Source: Symsagittifera roscoffensis (Eukaryota; Xenacoelomorpha; Acoela; Convolutidae). Taken from it: a stretch of DNA of 64,000 bases. A model generated the notes under the pieces. The model had not been told where the DNA came from, did not search any database, and was given only the letters and a program-made list of their open reading frames with translations. Of this stretch, positions 1 to 11,480 are shown piece after piece; the stretch's first letter is position 1, and each line of letters begins with the position of its first letter. The stretch spans positions 49,957,346-50,021,345 of the forward strand of contig NC_087064.1 in assembly GCF_963678635.1 (NCBI RefSeq), in the 5' to 3' direction. The translations under genes and the position numbers were made by a program.

Positions 1-1795
1 TGGTAACCCAACCATGGAAGATAAATTAGGTTGAGATGTTTTATATCAAGAATGCGGAACTCGACATTTCAAGACACACTTGCTTTGGAAACACTGAAAC
101 CGGAAGACGTATTGAAATTGCTTTGGAAACACTCACACCGGAGAGACATTGAAAAGGGCCAGAAAATTTGTACATGAAAAACGAAACAACACTTGTATCT
201 TCGAAAAAAAGGCGGCTGAAACTGCAGAGGCACGAATAAAATCTAGCTCAGGAATTAAAACCAAATAGGAACCAAAAGTGGCAGACACTATTTGAATGGA
301 GGAACCAGTAGGCATACAATGGGCTCTTAAACAAGAAACAGACCATATAGGAAAAAAGCCATATAATGGACGTGGTCCTTCCTTCTCAGATTGACTCTTG
401 AAATTTTGCCCGGCAAAAACTGCAAAAAATTATTCATGCTGCAAAAATTAGCCGCTCGCAGCAAGTCAACGAGACAGTAGAAGAAATGATTCTGGTCTTG
501 AAAATGAGTATATATCCGTTCAGCAGGGCCTTTTCTGATCAGTACATTGTTTTACACATCTGCGAGTTCTTCAGGCGATCACATAGTTAGCATTATTCTA
601 AGCAGAAGACAATCTTTTGAAAATGGGGATATATTAATGTGGGTATCTTCAAAATCAGATCCGCTTTGGAAGTTTAAAATCTGGTTGGAACAATTTTTGA
701 CGGCAGTAACTTGTGCTGAAAAACCCACCACCGAGACCGGAGATCCCAAGGAACAGCGAAGAAGCTAGGGAAAAACAGGCAAGGCTTCTGAGAGACAACG
801 TAGGGAAATTATTCAATTTGTAAAAATGCGCTGATCGCAGCAAGTCAACGAGACAGTGGAAGGTTGTCATTGTCTTAAAAATGAATAAATATCCGTTCAG
901 AGGGGCTCCTTCTGATCAATACATGTTTTACACAACAGCGAGTTCATCAGGCGATCACATAATTAGCAGGATTCTAAGCAGAAGACAATAGCTCGAAATT
1001 GGGGATACAAATTTTGTGGGTATCATCAAAATCAGATCCACCTTGGCAGTTTTATTTTTGGTTGGAACAATCTTTGACGGCAGTAACAGTGAAAGAAAAC
1101 TTCCACACCGAGTTACGTTCAGCGGACCCAAACAAAGTGCTGAAAGACCCACCGCCGAGACCAGAGTTCCCAAGGAACGGCGAAGATGCTAGGGAAAAAC
1201 AGGCAAGGCTACTGAGAGACAACTCAGAGAGAGTATACGTCCCCTGCAAGATATTGAAAAACAGCTAGAGGCTGTAAAAAACGAGGTGCAGAAAACATTA
1301 GGGCATTGGCAAATTTCGACAAACTCAGATGTGGAGGTATCTAAAGGGAGATTCAGGATATTGTGATAATGGTCAAGTGCTTCTTTCAAAAAAAAGCGTG
1401 ACTCACGAAAGGTAATAGTAATTCAGGCGTAATAGAGATGAGAGTGAGACTATTAGTGCGTTTCTCGAAGCACTTAATGCAGAACCAGCCGGGTAAGAAA
1501 TGGTAACAGAACCTTGGAAGATGAATTATGTTGAGGTTTTTTTATGTCAAGAATACAGAACTCGACATTTCAAAACAAACTTGCTTTGGAAACACTAACA
1601 CCGGAAGAGGTATTAAAAAGGGCCATAAAATATGAACATAAATAACAAAACGAAACTTGTATTTTTGAAAAAAATGCAACGGAAACTGCAGAGGCACCAA
1701 CAAAATCTAGCTCAGGAATTAAAACCAAATAGGAACTAAAAGTGGCAGACACTACTTGAATGGAGGAACCAGTAGGCGTTCAAAGAGCTCTCAAT
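1..1795 (+). repeat. Segmental duplicate of 16,943-18,738
   Basis: This stretch matches 16,943-18,738 at a constant offset of 16,942 with only scattered substitutions, for example acc/att near 12 and gga/gaa near 1,132. Homology ends abruptly after 'gagctctcaattaaa', where the second copy jumps into a different part of the repeat unit. Since the window begins here, the true left edge of the copy may lie outside. The size and near-identity point to a recent duplication or conversion within the gag-like array, or to an assembly artefact. Confidence 0.85.
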
Positions 1796-2383
1796 TAAAT
1801 AACAAGCCATCTAGAAAAATGCCCTTTAATGGACGTGGTCGTTCCTTCTCAGATTGACTTTTGAAAGTTTGCCCAGCAAAAAAACTGCAAAAACTTATTC
1901 ATATTGCAAAAATGTGCAGGTCGAAGCAAGTCAACGAGATAGTAGAAGGTTTGATTCTCGTCTTGAAAATAATTTTATTTATCCATTCAGTAGGGCTGTT
2001 TCTGATCAGTACATTGATTTACACATCAGCAACTTCCTCGGGCTTAAACATATTTAGCAGGATTCTAAGCACAAGACAAACCAACGAAATTGGGGATACA
2101 ATATTGTAGGTATCATCAAAATCAGATCCGCCTTGGCAGGGTAAGATCTGGTTGGAACAAATATTGACGATAGTAACAGTGAAAGAACACTTCAACACCG
2201 AATTGCATTTAGCGGAACAAAACAAACTGCTGAGAGACCCACCAACGAGATCAGAGATCCCAAGGAACGGCGAGGATGCTATAGAAAAACAGGCAAGGCT
2301 ACTGAGAGACAACGTAGAGAGAACAGACATCCTGTAAGATAATGAAAAAAAAGCTTGAGCCTGAAAAACGGACCCAGAATTTA

Positions 2384-3527
2384 CTACAACGAGGTGCAGA
2401 AAACATTAGGGCGTTGACAATTTTTGACAAACTCGGATGTGGAGGTGTCGAAAGGGAGTTTAAAGATATTGTGATAATGGCCAAGTGCTTCTTTCAAAAA
2501 AGTAAAAAGCGTGACTCACAAAATGTAATAAAAGTTCACAAGTAAAAAAAGAACAAAGTGAGACTGTCAAAGCACTTCTCGCAGCACTAAATGCAGAAAA
2601 AGCCAGTGCAATTTGGTAACCCAACCTTGGAAGATAAATTAGGTTGAGATGTTTTATATCAAGAATGCGGAACTCGACATTTCAAGACACACTTGCTTTG
2701 GAAACACTGAAACCGGAAGACGTATTGAAATTGCTTTGGAAACACTCACACCGGAGAAATATTGAAAAGGGCCAGAAAATTTGTACATGAAAAACGAAAC
2801 AACACTTGTATCTTCAAAAAAAACGCGGCTGAAACTGCAGAGGCACGAATAAAATCTAGCTCAGGAATTAAAACCAAATAGGAACCAAAAGTGGCAGACA
2901 CTATTTGAATGGAGGAACCAGTAGGCATACAATGGGCTCTTAAACAAGAAACAGACCATATAGGAAAAAAGCCATATAATGGACGTGGTCCTTCCTTCTC
3001 AGATTGACTCTTGAAATTTTGCCCGGCAAAAACTGCAAAAATTTATTCATGCTGCAAAAATTCGCCGCTCGCAGCAAGTCAACGAGACAGTAGAAGAAAT
3101 GATTCTGGTCTTGAAAATGAATATATATCCGTTCAGCAGGGCCTTTTCTGATCAGTACATTGTTTCACACATCAGCGAATTCATCAGGCGATTACATAGT
3201 TAGCAGGATTCTAAGCAGAAGACAATCGCTAGAAAATGGGGATACAAGTATTGAGGGTATCTTCAAAATCAGATCCGCCTTGGCAGTTTAAGATCTGGTT
3301 GGATCAAATTTCGACGGCAGTAAAAGGGAAAGAAAACTTCCACACCGAATTGCGTTCAGGGGACCAAAACGAAGGGCTGAGAGACCCACCAACGAGACCA
3401 GAGATCCCAAGGAACGGCGAGAATGCTAGAGAAAAACAGGCAGGGCTACTGAGAGACAACGTAGAGAGTAGACGTCCTTCAAGATAATGAAAAAAAGCAA
3501 GAGGCTGAAAAAGGGAACCAGCATTTA
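2384..3527 (+). repeat. 1,144-bp tandem unit, copy 1
   Basis: Base-by-base comparison gives a constant offset of 1,144 with the next unit. Almost no differences are visible; one is 'ttcgccg' versus 'ttagccg' near 3,061/4,205. The unit contains one full gag-like repeat, including an 83-codon frame at 3,236-3,487 (part B). It is far more similar to its neighbour than other units are to each other, so it is the youngest duplication in block I. Confidence 0.9.
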
Positions 3528-4694
3528 CTACAACGAGGTGCAGAAAACATTAGGGCGTTGACAATTTTTGACAAACTCGGATGTGGAGGTGTCGAAAGGG
3601 AGTTTAAAGATATTGTGATAATGGCCAAGTGCTTCTTTCAAAAAAGTAAAAAGCGTGACTCACAAAATGTAATAAAAGTTCACAAGTAAAAAAAGAACAA
3701 AGTGAGACTGTCAAAGCACTTCTCGCAGCACTAAATGCAGAAAAAGCCAGTGCAATTTGGTAACCCAACCTTGGAAGATAAATTAGGTTGAGATGTTTTA
3801 TATCAAGAATGCGGAACTCGACATTTCAAGACACACTTGCTTTGGAAACACTGAAACCGGAAGACGTATTGAAATTGCTTTGGAAACACTCACACCGGAG
3901 AAATATTGAAAAGGGCCAGAAAATTTGTACATGAAAAACGAAACAACACTTGTATCTTCAAAAAAAACGCGGCTGAAACTGCAGAGGCACGAATAAAATC
4001 TAGCTCAGGAATTAAAACCAAATAGGAACCAAAAGTGGCAGACACTATTTGAATGGAGGAACCAGTAGGCATACAATGGGCTCTTAAACAAGAAACAGAC
4101 CATATAGGAAAAAAGCCATATAATGGACGTGGTCCTTCCTTCTCAGATTGACTCTTGAAATTTTGCCCGGCAAAAACTGCAAAAATTTATTCATGCTGCA
4201 AAAATTAGCCGCTCGCAGCAAGTCAACGAGACAGTAGAAGAAATGATTCTGGTCTTGAAAATGAATATATATCCGTTCAGCAGGGCCTTTTCTGATCAGT
4301 ACATTGTTTCACACATCAGCGAATTCATCAGGCGATTACATAGTTAGCAGGATTCTAAGCAGAAGACAATCGCTAGAAAATGGGGATACAAGTATTGAGG
4401 GTATCTTCAAAATCAGATCCGCCTTGGCAGTTTAAGATCTGGTTGGATCAAATTTCGACGGCAGTAAAAGGGAAAGAAAACTTCCACACCGAATTGCGTT
4501 CAGGGGACCAAAACGAAGGGCTGAGAGACCCACCAACGAGACCAGAGATCCCAAGGAACGGCGAGAATGCTAGAGAAAAACAGGCAGGGCTACTGAGAGA
4601 CAACGTAGAGAGTAGACGTCCTTCAAGATAATGAAAAAAAGCAAGAGGCTGAAAAAGGGAACCAGCATTTACTACAACGAGGTGCAGAAAACAT
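3528..4694 (+). repeat. 1,144-bp tandem unit, copy 2
   Basis: Second copy of the unit above. Near-identity continues to about 4,694, where 'aacattagggcg' becomes 'aacatcagggcg' and the sequence drifts to the more diverged array consensus. The 83-codon frame at 4,380-4,631 is the same as that at 3,236-3,487. Confidence 0.9.
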
Positions 4695-5319
4695 CAGGGC
4701 GTTGACAACTTTGGACAACCTCAGATGTGGAGGTATCAAAAGGAAGTTTAAAGATATTGTGATAATGGTCAAGTGCTTCTTTCAAAAAAGTAAAAAGAGT
4801 GACTCACGAAAGGTAAAAACAATTCACCAGTTATAAAGACAAAAGTCAGACTCTTAAAGCATTTCACGCAGCACTAAATGCAGAATCAGCCAGGTACGAG
4901 CTGGTAACCCAATCTCGGAAGATGAATTATAATGAGATTTTTTTGTATCAAGATTGCGGAATTCGACATTTCAATTCGACATTTCAGGACTTGCTTTGGA
5001 AACACTCACACCGGAAGATGAATTGAAAACGGACATTAAATTGTCCCAAAAGTATTGAAACGACACTTATATTTTCAAAAAAAACGCGGCTGAAACTGCA
5101 AAGGCACGAATAAAATCTAGCTTCGGAATTAAAACCAAAAAAGAACCAAAAGTTGCAGACATTATCTGAATGGCGGAACCAGTAGGCCTATGAGGAGCTC
5201 TCAAACAAGAAACATGCCATAAAGAAAAATGCCATGTAATGGACGTGGTCGTTTTTTCTCAGATTGTTTTTTGAAAGTTTGCCCAGCAAAAACTGCAAAA
5301 ACTTATTCATATCGCAAAA

Positions 5320-5733
5320 ATGTGCAGGTCGCAGCAAGTCAACGAGGCAGTAGAAGGTTTGATTCTTGTCTTGAAAAGGAATAACCGTTCAGTACATTCG
5401 TTTTGTTCAGTACGTTGTTTTACACATCAGCGAGTTCAACAGGCGATCACATACTTAACAGGATTTCAAGCAGAAGACAATTGCTCAAAAACCAGGATAA
5501 AAGTTTGTTGGGTATCATCAAAATCAGATCCGCCTTGGCAGTTGAAGATCTGGTTGGAACAATCTTTGACGGCAGTAACAGTGAAAGAAAACTTCCACAC
5601 CGAGTTACGTTCAGCGGACACAAATAAAGTGCTGAAAGACCTACCGCCGAGACCAGAGATCCCATCCCAAGGAACGGTGAGGATGCTAGGGAAAAAGAGG
5701 CAAGGCTACTTAGAGACAACGCGGAGAGAGTAG
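5320..5733 (+). pseudogene. Gag-like fragment joining parts A and B of the repeat
   Basis: An open frame of 137 codons starts at MCRSQQVNE (end of part A) and runs through SKSDPPW (part B) to a frameshift near 5,670. It is the clearest place where the end of one repeat part reads in frame into the next. The MCRSQ motif follows fragments that resemble CCHC zinc-knuckle cysteines (CPAK, YSYCK). No initiator context or full domain is visible, and neighbouring units have stops at equivalent positions. It is best read as a decayed gag relic, not a functional gene. The family assignment is inferred from the pol relics further along the array. Confidence 0.45.
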
Positions 5734-6130
5734 ACGTCCTGCAAGATAATGAAAGAAAGCTTGAAACTGAAAAACCGACACATCATCTACTACAACGAGG
5801 TGCGGATAACATTAGGTCGTTGACAATATTTGACAAACTCAGATCTGGAGGTATCGAAAGGTAGTTTAAAGATATTGTGATTATGGTCAAGTGCTTCTTC
5901 AAAAAAAACTAAAAACGTGAATCACATAGATAAAAACAATTCATGCGTTATAAAGATGAAAATGAGACTCTTAAAGCATTTCACGCGGCACTAAATGCAG
6001 AACTAGCCAGGTAAGAACTGGTATTTCAAACTTGGAAGATGAATTAGGTTGAGATTTTTTATGTCAAGAAAGCAAAACTCGACATTTCAAAACACAAATG
6101 CTTTGAAAACACTCAAACCGTAAAATAATT

Positions 6131-6934
6131 TGATGGAAATCGAAGTTTTACATTTGTTTCATCCAGTTGTTTTTATTAAACTTCACATCTACTACAAGTT
6201 CTTCGACCTTCGTGGCATGTTTGTGAAATTTCTGTGGTTTATCTGCTGCAGTGGCCAGTTCAAGTTGAGTTGTATGTTTCATCAGAAATTTGGAGTTTAA
6301 TCATAATCATAATAGTCATGAAATTGTTTCCACTCTAGGATTACCATAATATAACAGGGTTATTACACCATTTCAAAGCCTATTGAAATGTTAGTGTCAT
6401 TTTTTGAACAAACTGTATTTTCAATTGAAAGTCAAGAAATATTGCATGCTCAAATGTGTGTTCTTAAGTTTTTTTGAAATCTTGAAATTCCAATTGAATC
6501 ACGCTCAAAATGGCCAAGTATAAAAAAATTTCATGTATCGACAAACGACGTTTAATCGAATCGCATAATATGAATCGCGTTTATAAATATATTTAATCGA
6601 ATCGCGTTTATAAATATATAGATTGGGACGACGCCATTTTATATCCTGAAAGAACATTTTTTTGGTGCCTCAAGGTTGTTTTTCTGAGTCTTAGTGTATC
6701 CTGATTCGATAATAAATCTTGCAGGTTTTGTTGATAAGTGTGAGGTCATTTGAGTACTCACAGATAACCCTTGAATGGGGTTGATATAGATGACTTCTTG
6801 ACAGGGCAATGTTTTTGAGTGATTGCTAAAAGATGTCTTCAGATATTTTGAAAGAAAACTTTGGTCTCTGATTTTTTTCCAAAATAAGAGGCGATTTCTG
6901 CTGTTTTTGACTAGCACTGCAATGATACAAAAGA
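6131..6934. other. Non-array AT-rich stretch, no gene seen
   Basis: The gag-like array ends near 6,130 and no coding region can be supported here. A short local duplication of the phrase 'tttaatcgaatcgcgtttataaatatat' lies at about 6,550-6,622 (two imperfect copies). A 121-codon minus-strand frame across 6,639-7,004 shows no recognisable domain and overlaps the better plus-strand candidate at 6,935. Confidence 0.5.
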
Positions 6935-7185
6935 ATGGGGTGTAGGGTTGTTGTGGATAAAAAGTTGCTTCAGGCCAAGATGCGTAAGTTGAAGTATGCG
7001 ACAAGTGTGGAGAAGAAGAACTCTCTCAACTGTGACCTGGAGAAGGGGCAGAAATGCATGCTGTCCAAACTACAAGGTTTGGAAACACAATTTAACAATT
7101 ACATACAGCACCATGGCCATTAAAAAAGGAGAATGAGGCAAATCAAATATTTGAAGAGAAGCTTAGTTAAATTTTTAAAGGAAGC
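6935..7185 (+). pseudogene. Possible coiled-coil exon or gene relic
   Basis: A 62-codon frame has noticeably higher GC than its surroundings and many Lys, Glu, Leu and Gln residues (KLLQAKMRKLK, LSKLQGLETQFNNY). This suggests a short coiled-coil helix. It stops at 7,121. One frame over, a further in-phase stretch (KKENEANQIFEEKLS, to about 7,168) continues the same composition, so a frameshift or an intron may separate them. No splice sites are convincing. It might be an exon of the same plus-strand gene as 10,544-11,678, or a processed relic. I do not recognise the family. Confidence 0.3.
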
Positions 7186-7627
7186 TTCACTGGAGCTTGA
7201 CTATACAATTGATTTCAGTTGGGCAAACTGAATTCTCTTACATAGCGTGGTGAGGGAAATTTGTTAAGATTTTGTTTTCTTTTTTTCTTTTAGTTTTTTT
7301 AACAGCATGACATACTCCCTGGACCTTAAGGGTCTGCCTTGTTAATCATGGTTGCTAGAGGCGTACAAAGGATTAAATGCAAATCAAATTTTTGCATCAA
7401 AATTTCATTTTGCCTCAGGTATCGAGTATTTGCGGATTTGCTCAGGCCCAATTCGAAACATTTCTGATTAAGGTGTTGTTCTTCATGCAGTCGTTGTAGG
7501 ATTTTTTAAGCCGCATCTTATAACAATTTTTTTGTAAAGCCTCAAAGGCAATCATTGTTAACAGGGGTCAAAAATAAACCAATATGACCAATTATAAATG
7601 CAAAATTCAGACCATGATATTGATCAT
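7186..7627. other. Intergenic or intronic stretch, nothing recognised
   Basis: AT-rich sequence with T-runs. No frame, repeat or structure that I can support lies between the coiled-coil relic and the MITE at 7,628. Confidence 0.5.
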
Positions 7628-8067
7628 CAGGGGCAGATTTAGGGGGAAGGGGCGGGGGGGGGATCGGACGCCTCCACCCTCCTCGGGGATTCGACCCCCT
7701 GCTAACCCAAAGGGTCTCCCCTTTGATACTTTTTCAGAAATCCATTTTGGCCGACCGACCCTAAAATTTTTCTAAAAGCGCCTTCGGCGCGAATATATAC
7801 TAACTTTGAGGGGGAGCGCGCGCCAAAAAAAACGCGATTTTTTGTCAAAATTTTTCAAAAAGTGCCCAAAAACGGCCTTTTTGACTGTTTTTTCAAAAAT
7901 TTTCCTGCGGCGCAGAAATTTTTTTGCCAAAATAGGGGCAAAAAAGTGCTTTGGGAGAGCTTGAAAAGTCAATTTGCTCGACCTAAAAAAAGGTCGTCAA
8001 AATTTTCAATTTTATTTTGAAAATCCCCCCCCCCCCCCCCCTCGAGAAAATCCTAGATCCGCCCCTG
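7628..8067 (+). mobile_element. hAT-type MITE with perfect 8-bp target duplication
   Basis: The element is 440 bp. It begins CAGGGGCAGATTTAGG and ends with the reverse complement of CAGGGGCGGATCTAGG, a 14/16 match. It is flanked on both sides by TTGATCAT (7,620-7,627 and 8,068-8,075). An 8-bp target site duplication and CAGGGGC termini are typical of the hAT superfamily. There is no transposase, so it is non-autonomous. Inside, a C-run of about 18 lies near 8,025-8,042. The central part shares sequence with the elements at 10,014 and 62,476. The intact duplication shows a clean insertion at this site. Confidence 0.9.
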
Positions 8068-8075
8068 TTGATCAT

Positions 8076-8639
8076 AATGTCAATATACTCGATTTTTTCA
8101 TCAATCTTTGTTATCCTAAATCTGCTGTAGTCCTTTCTTAATCTTTTTTTATATACTGAATATCAATACTTTTGTCGAATTAATCTCTCTTGATTGATTT
8201 TTATTGAAGACAAAATCGGTTGTAATCCAATAAAAACAATCATATTCCACTTTCTTTCAATTACCAAATCAATTATGGAATGAAGGCTTCCCTGAACCAA
8301 TTTGGAACGATTTCTAAGAAGGATTAAATCCCCGATAGCGCCTAATATATCTCGAGTCAATTGTCTCAAATTGGCCGAAATGGTGAGCTTCAAACCCCTA
8401 TAGCTTTACGAAAACTGATCACAGGTGAAATATATTTTCAAATTTAAGCTCAGGAAAACAACAGCTTTTGAATGATATAAAAAATTCCGTCAAAAATGGC
8501 TAGTTAAAAGGTCGAAATTTGTGAAGAAAAAAACACACCCCGAGCACAAACATTCCGTTACTTTCGTTACGAAAGTCGGAACAAAAACTTCGAAACTTTT
8601 GCGTACATTACAATGAAATCAAAATTGTGAAGGTTAAAA
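8076..8639. other. AT-rich stretch, no gene seen
   Basis: No supported coding or RNA gene. The 76-codon minus-strand frame at 8,163-8,393 has no recognisable domain and lies in simple AT-rich sequence. Confidence 0.5.
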
Positions 8640-8872
8640 TCTAATTTAAATTGATTTTAATCAATTATTTCGCACTTTTGTATATGCTGATTATAGGATT
8701 GCAGTATAACTGATTATGATTCATGTTCGCCATCCCTGTTCGCCATCCCCGTGTAGGTGGGCCATCCCCGTTCCTAAATCTGCTACTGATTGTTAACAAA
8801 ATTTAAAAAGCGATAAAAACTTTCACTTTTTGTGCAATTTATTTTTGAAATTGAATTTTAAAAAAGCTAGTG
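8640..8872 (+). repeat. Dispersed direct repeat, copy 1
   Basis: About 225 bp is repeated at 9,650-9,866. Shared words include 'tgattataggattgcagta' (one change in copy 2), 'gattcatgttcgc' and 'ggtgggccatccccgttcc'. This copy holds an extra 'catccctgttcgc' duplication near 8,733. The repeat ends near an A-rich 'aaattgaattt'. No coding potential and no terminal repeats were seen. Confidence 0.8.
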
Positions 8873-8939
8873 CAAATATTTAGGTAAAATTGAGGAGGTG
8901 GGAGTAAACTTGTTCAACGATTTTCCTCCTCTCATTCAA

Positions 8940-9355
8940 TTGGCACAGATTTTATCCTACTACAGGTTTGGCCCTATTAATTTAAATAACAGATATCGGC
9001 CCATACAGATTTTGTCCTTTATCCAACAGATTTCATCCTGTTTAGGAATTTCAAGGTATTTGCGCATTATTTAGTTAATTGCGTCCTGTTGTGATTTGAA
9101 GCATTGAATTTGCTTTGTTTATATTTATTGTGAAATGCATTTTTTTTATATTACTTGCTTTTGAAAGAGCACACTTTAAAAAAAGTAGGACTTCCAAATT
9201 TGTACTTCCAATTTTTTACTTCCAAATTTGTGGGACGAAATCTACTGACTTTCAAAAATGTGGTACGAAATCTGTTTGCGCTTTGAAATGGGACGAAATC
9301 TGTTGAAAAAATTCTGGGGCGATATCTGTCATGGGACGAAATGCGTCACAGCCCA
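8940..9355. repeat. Foldback region built of short ACAGATTTTGTCC-type motifs
   Basis: The left side (8,944-9,033) carries repeated 'cagattttatcct', 'cagattttgtcc' and 'cagatttcatcct'. The right side (9,233-9,350) carries repeated reverse complements such as 'gggacgaaatctg' and 'ggtacgaaatctg'. The whole can fold back on itself around an AT-rich centre that includes a 63-codon frame of no evident meaning. This resembles a small non-autonomous element made of sub-terminal iterated motifs. I see no target duplication. Confidence 0.55.
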
Positions 9356-9649
9356 CTCATTCAGCCATTAAAAAGTCACCCTTATCAAACATTTATATTC
9401 TATCACTTCCATCACTCCTCTTGAACGTGAAGAGTGGTTATTGGAAGAATGGCAATTGTGCTAAAAATCAAATAAAATGTTACACTGCTCTGACATGAAA
9501 AAAAAACAGAATATTTAAATATAAAAGCTAACGTGAAACGTAAGAACAAATGAAACGTAATACGTAGCAATTGCATTGAACTGGAAATGAAACAAGACTG
9601 CTCGTATGATCCGACGGCCTTTTAAGGTCTATGGAGCAGTAATAAAATT

Positions 9650-9866
9650 GTTGAGGTTAAAATTCATTTTTAATGGATTCTAATCAATTACTTTGCAATT
9701 TTCTAAATACTGATTATAGGATTACAGTATAACTGATCATGATTCATGTTCGCTCGGTGTAGGTGGGCCATCCCCGTTCCTAAATCCGCTACTGATTGAC
9801 AACAAAATTTAAAAACGTTTAAAGACCTTCACTTCTTGAGCAATTTACTTATGAAATTGAATTTGA
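9650..9866 (+). repeat. Dispersed direct repeat, copy 2
   Basis: Second copy of the 8,640-8,872 repeat, in the same orientation and roughly 85-90% alike by eye. The two copies flank the foldback region at 8,940-9,355, so the copies could be the edges of a larger decayed element or a simple segmental duplication. Confidence 0.8.
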
Positions 9867-10013
9867 AAATACCTTATAGTGCAGTCAAAATTTTCAGGGC
9901 TTTGCCTTGATAAGAGTAGATTTGCTTCATCACCTAGCTAAAATCTACGCATGAGCGTTACAAAAAAACTCAACAAAACTCAACAAAATTCGCTCATCAA
10001 AACACCTAAACGC

Positions 10014-10378
10014 ACCAACGGATTTAGGGGGGATTTTCAGGGATTCGAACCCCTGTTGACCCAAAGGATCCCCCTTTGAACTATTTTGAGATATCCATTT
10101 TTGGCTGACTGTTCCCAAAATTTCTTCAAGGTCGCCTTGGGCGCCAAATGACGCTAACTTTGAGGGGCGAGGGCGCACCGAAAAGACGCAATTTTTTTTT
10201 CAAAATTTTCCAAAAAGTACCTAAAAACGCCCTTTTTGGCCTTTTTTTCAAAAAAAATTGCCTGCGGCCCTGAGCATTTGGTCGAAATGGGGTCTTTATA
10301 GTGAATTGGTACAGATCAACAAATTTTTGATTTTTTTTGAAAATCTGCCCCACTCGAGAAAATCATAGAACCGCCCGT
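10014..10378 (+). mobile_element. hAT-type MITE, second copy, 8-bp target duplication CTAAACGC
   Basis: A 365-bp relative of the 7,628 MITE in the same orientation. It starts ACCAACGGATTTAGG and ends CATAGAACCGCCCGT, and is flanked by CTAAACGC at 10,006-10,013 and 10,379-10,386. The outermost bases have decayed, but the internal block (dttcgaaccccc.., GCGCC, run of T/A, CTCGAGAAAATC) matches the first copy. It lies just upstream of the exon at 10,544, probably in an intron. No transposase is present. Confidence 0.85.
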
Positions 10379-10543
10379 CTAAACGCCGGGGAAAGTACAC
10401 ATAGGAAAATTTTTAACCAGTCAGCTTTTTAATAGATATCACTTGTTAGTCAAATAATCTATATTTTCCGAGAAAGGTTTTTTTTAGTTTCAGCTAAATT
10501 TTTCAATTATTTCGAGCAAAATTTGATCTGTTGTTTTCCTAAG

Positions 10544-10698
10544 TTCTGGTTCGTCACTTCAAAGATGTCGACAAAGTTGAGAAGATGAACCTCTACTACT
10601 CCTACTCCAAAGTCAACTTTTCTCTACAGCAACTGCAGTCAGCCGAAGAAGCTGGAAACAACGGCTGGTTCTGGAATGTTGGGTTTTTCTCCAAACCA
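10544..10698 (+). CDS. Internal exon of an unrecognised spliced gene
   Basis: A 155-nt block of clearly coding composition stands out from AT-rich flanks. It reads LVRHFKDVDKVEKMNLYY.. through NNGWFWNVGFFSKP without a stop. It is preceded by a plausible acceptor (ttttcctaag) and followed by a GT donor (CCA|GTCAGT). The upstream junction would split a codon 1|2, and the downstream junction is phase 0, compatible with the exon at 11,481. The Trp/Phe-rich end (GWFWNVGFF) and the preceding charged helix are distinctive, but I do not recognise the family. This is the only stretch in the window that looks like an ordinary host gene. Confidence 0.5.
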
Positions 10699-11480
10699 GT
10701 CAGTTATTTTCTATTGTAGCGCCTGATTTTTTTCCAATTACTTTTCTTATCCTATAGAATATCTTCTTAAATCAAAATGACGGCAACAATATTATGTAAG
10801 GAGAATAGTACGCCATAGTAAAATTAGGAAGAACATGACCAAATATATCCGCAGCAGCTAAGGTTTTCCCGAACTTCACACTTAATCAATCAAAGGTTTT
10901 GACAACTAATTTACGGCATTCATTTTTATCCATTAAGCAAATGTATAATAAATTTGATAGGGGCCTGCTTCAAATTTTTTTTGTTGTAATCCGTACAAAA
11001 GCTGCATTTTTGAATTTTTATCTCTGCGTTTTTGAAAATTGGCAGACATGGAACTTCTTAAAACTTAGATTATACTTGACGTAAAAGAGTAGCAGGAAGT
11101 CTCAACAAACAAATTGGATAAAATCGAAAAAATCAACATCTTATTTGCCTCTAGTCAAATCTATTTTCGATTCTCCTGCTATTTTGAAAGGTACTTATAT
11201 CAAATATAGCCTACACATTTTATTCCATAGTCCAATTTATATTCTGCTCTAGGCCACAGAACTTTTTAACTTTTCAATCTAGGAGAAAAAATATAAAAGA
11301 AAATGATAAACAAGAGAGATTGCTCATATGTTGAAATATAATGGAAAAAACAACTTTTTTTTACCGTGAACTCATTTGGAAATTGGAAGCGCTTGGCTTT
11401 TATTAATGACAGCCAAAAAAAATTGATAATTTTTCTGTTAGTTTTCTATGACGTAATTAGTGCGTATTTTTATCAAACAG
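10699..11480 (+). other. Putative intron between the two host-gene exons
   Basis: AT-rich sequence beginning GTCAGT and ending tttttatcaaacag. I see no further exon with convincing coding composition between the two blocks, although a small one could be missed. Confidence 0.4.

Larger units (their letters stand above)
1..6130 (+). repeat. Gag-like repeat array, block I (about 5-6 units)
   Basis: Degenerate units of about 1.1 kb (one of about 1.5 kb) lie head to tail on the plus strand. A recurring anchor, 'ctcgacatttcaa..acacttgctttggaaacact', appears near 58, 1,558, 2,668, 3,814, 4,980 and 6,077. Each unit has a part A (a TLALETLTPEEVLK-like stretch, then fragments such as CPAK, YSYCK and MCRSQQVNE that look like a frame-split CCHC knuckle) and a part B (SKSDPPW.., then a charged LLRDNVERVDVLQ..EKRTQ stretch). 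Stops and frameshifts break all units. Because part A runs straight into pol-like sequence at 21,546 and 26,833, I infer the unit is the gag region of a Ty3/Gypsy-type element amplified in tandem. The repetition is seen directly; the gag assignment is inferred. Confidence 0.7.
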
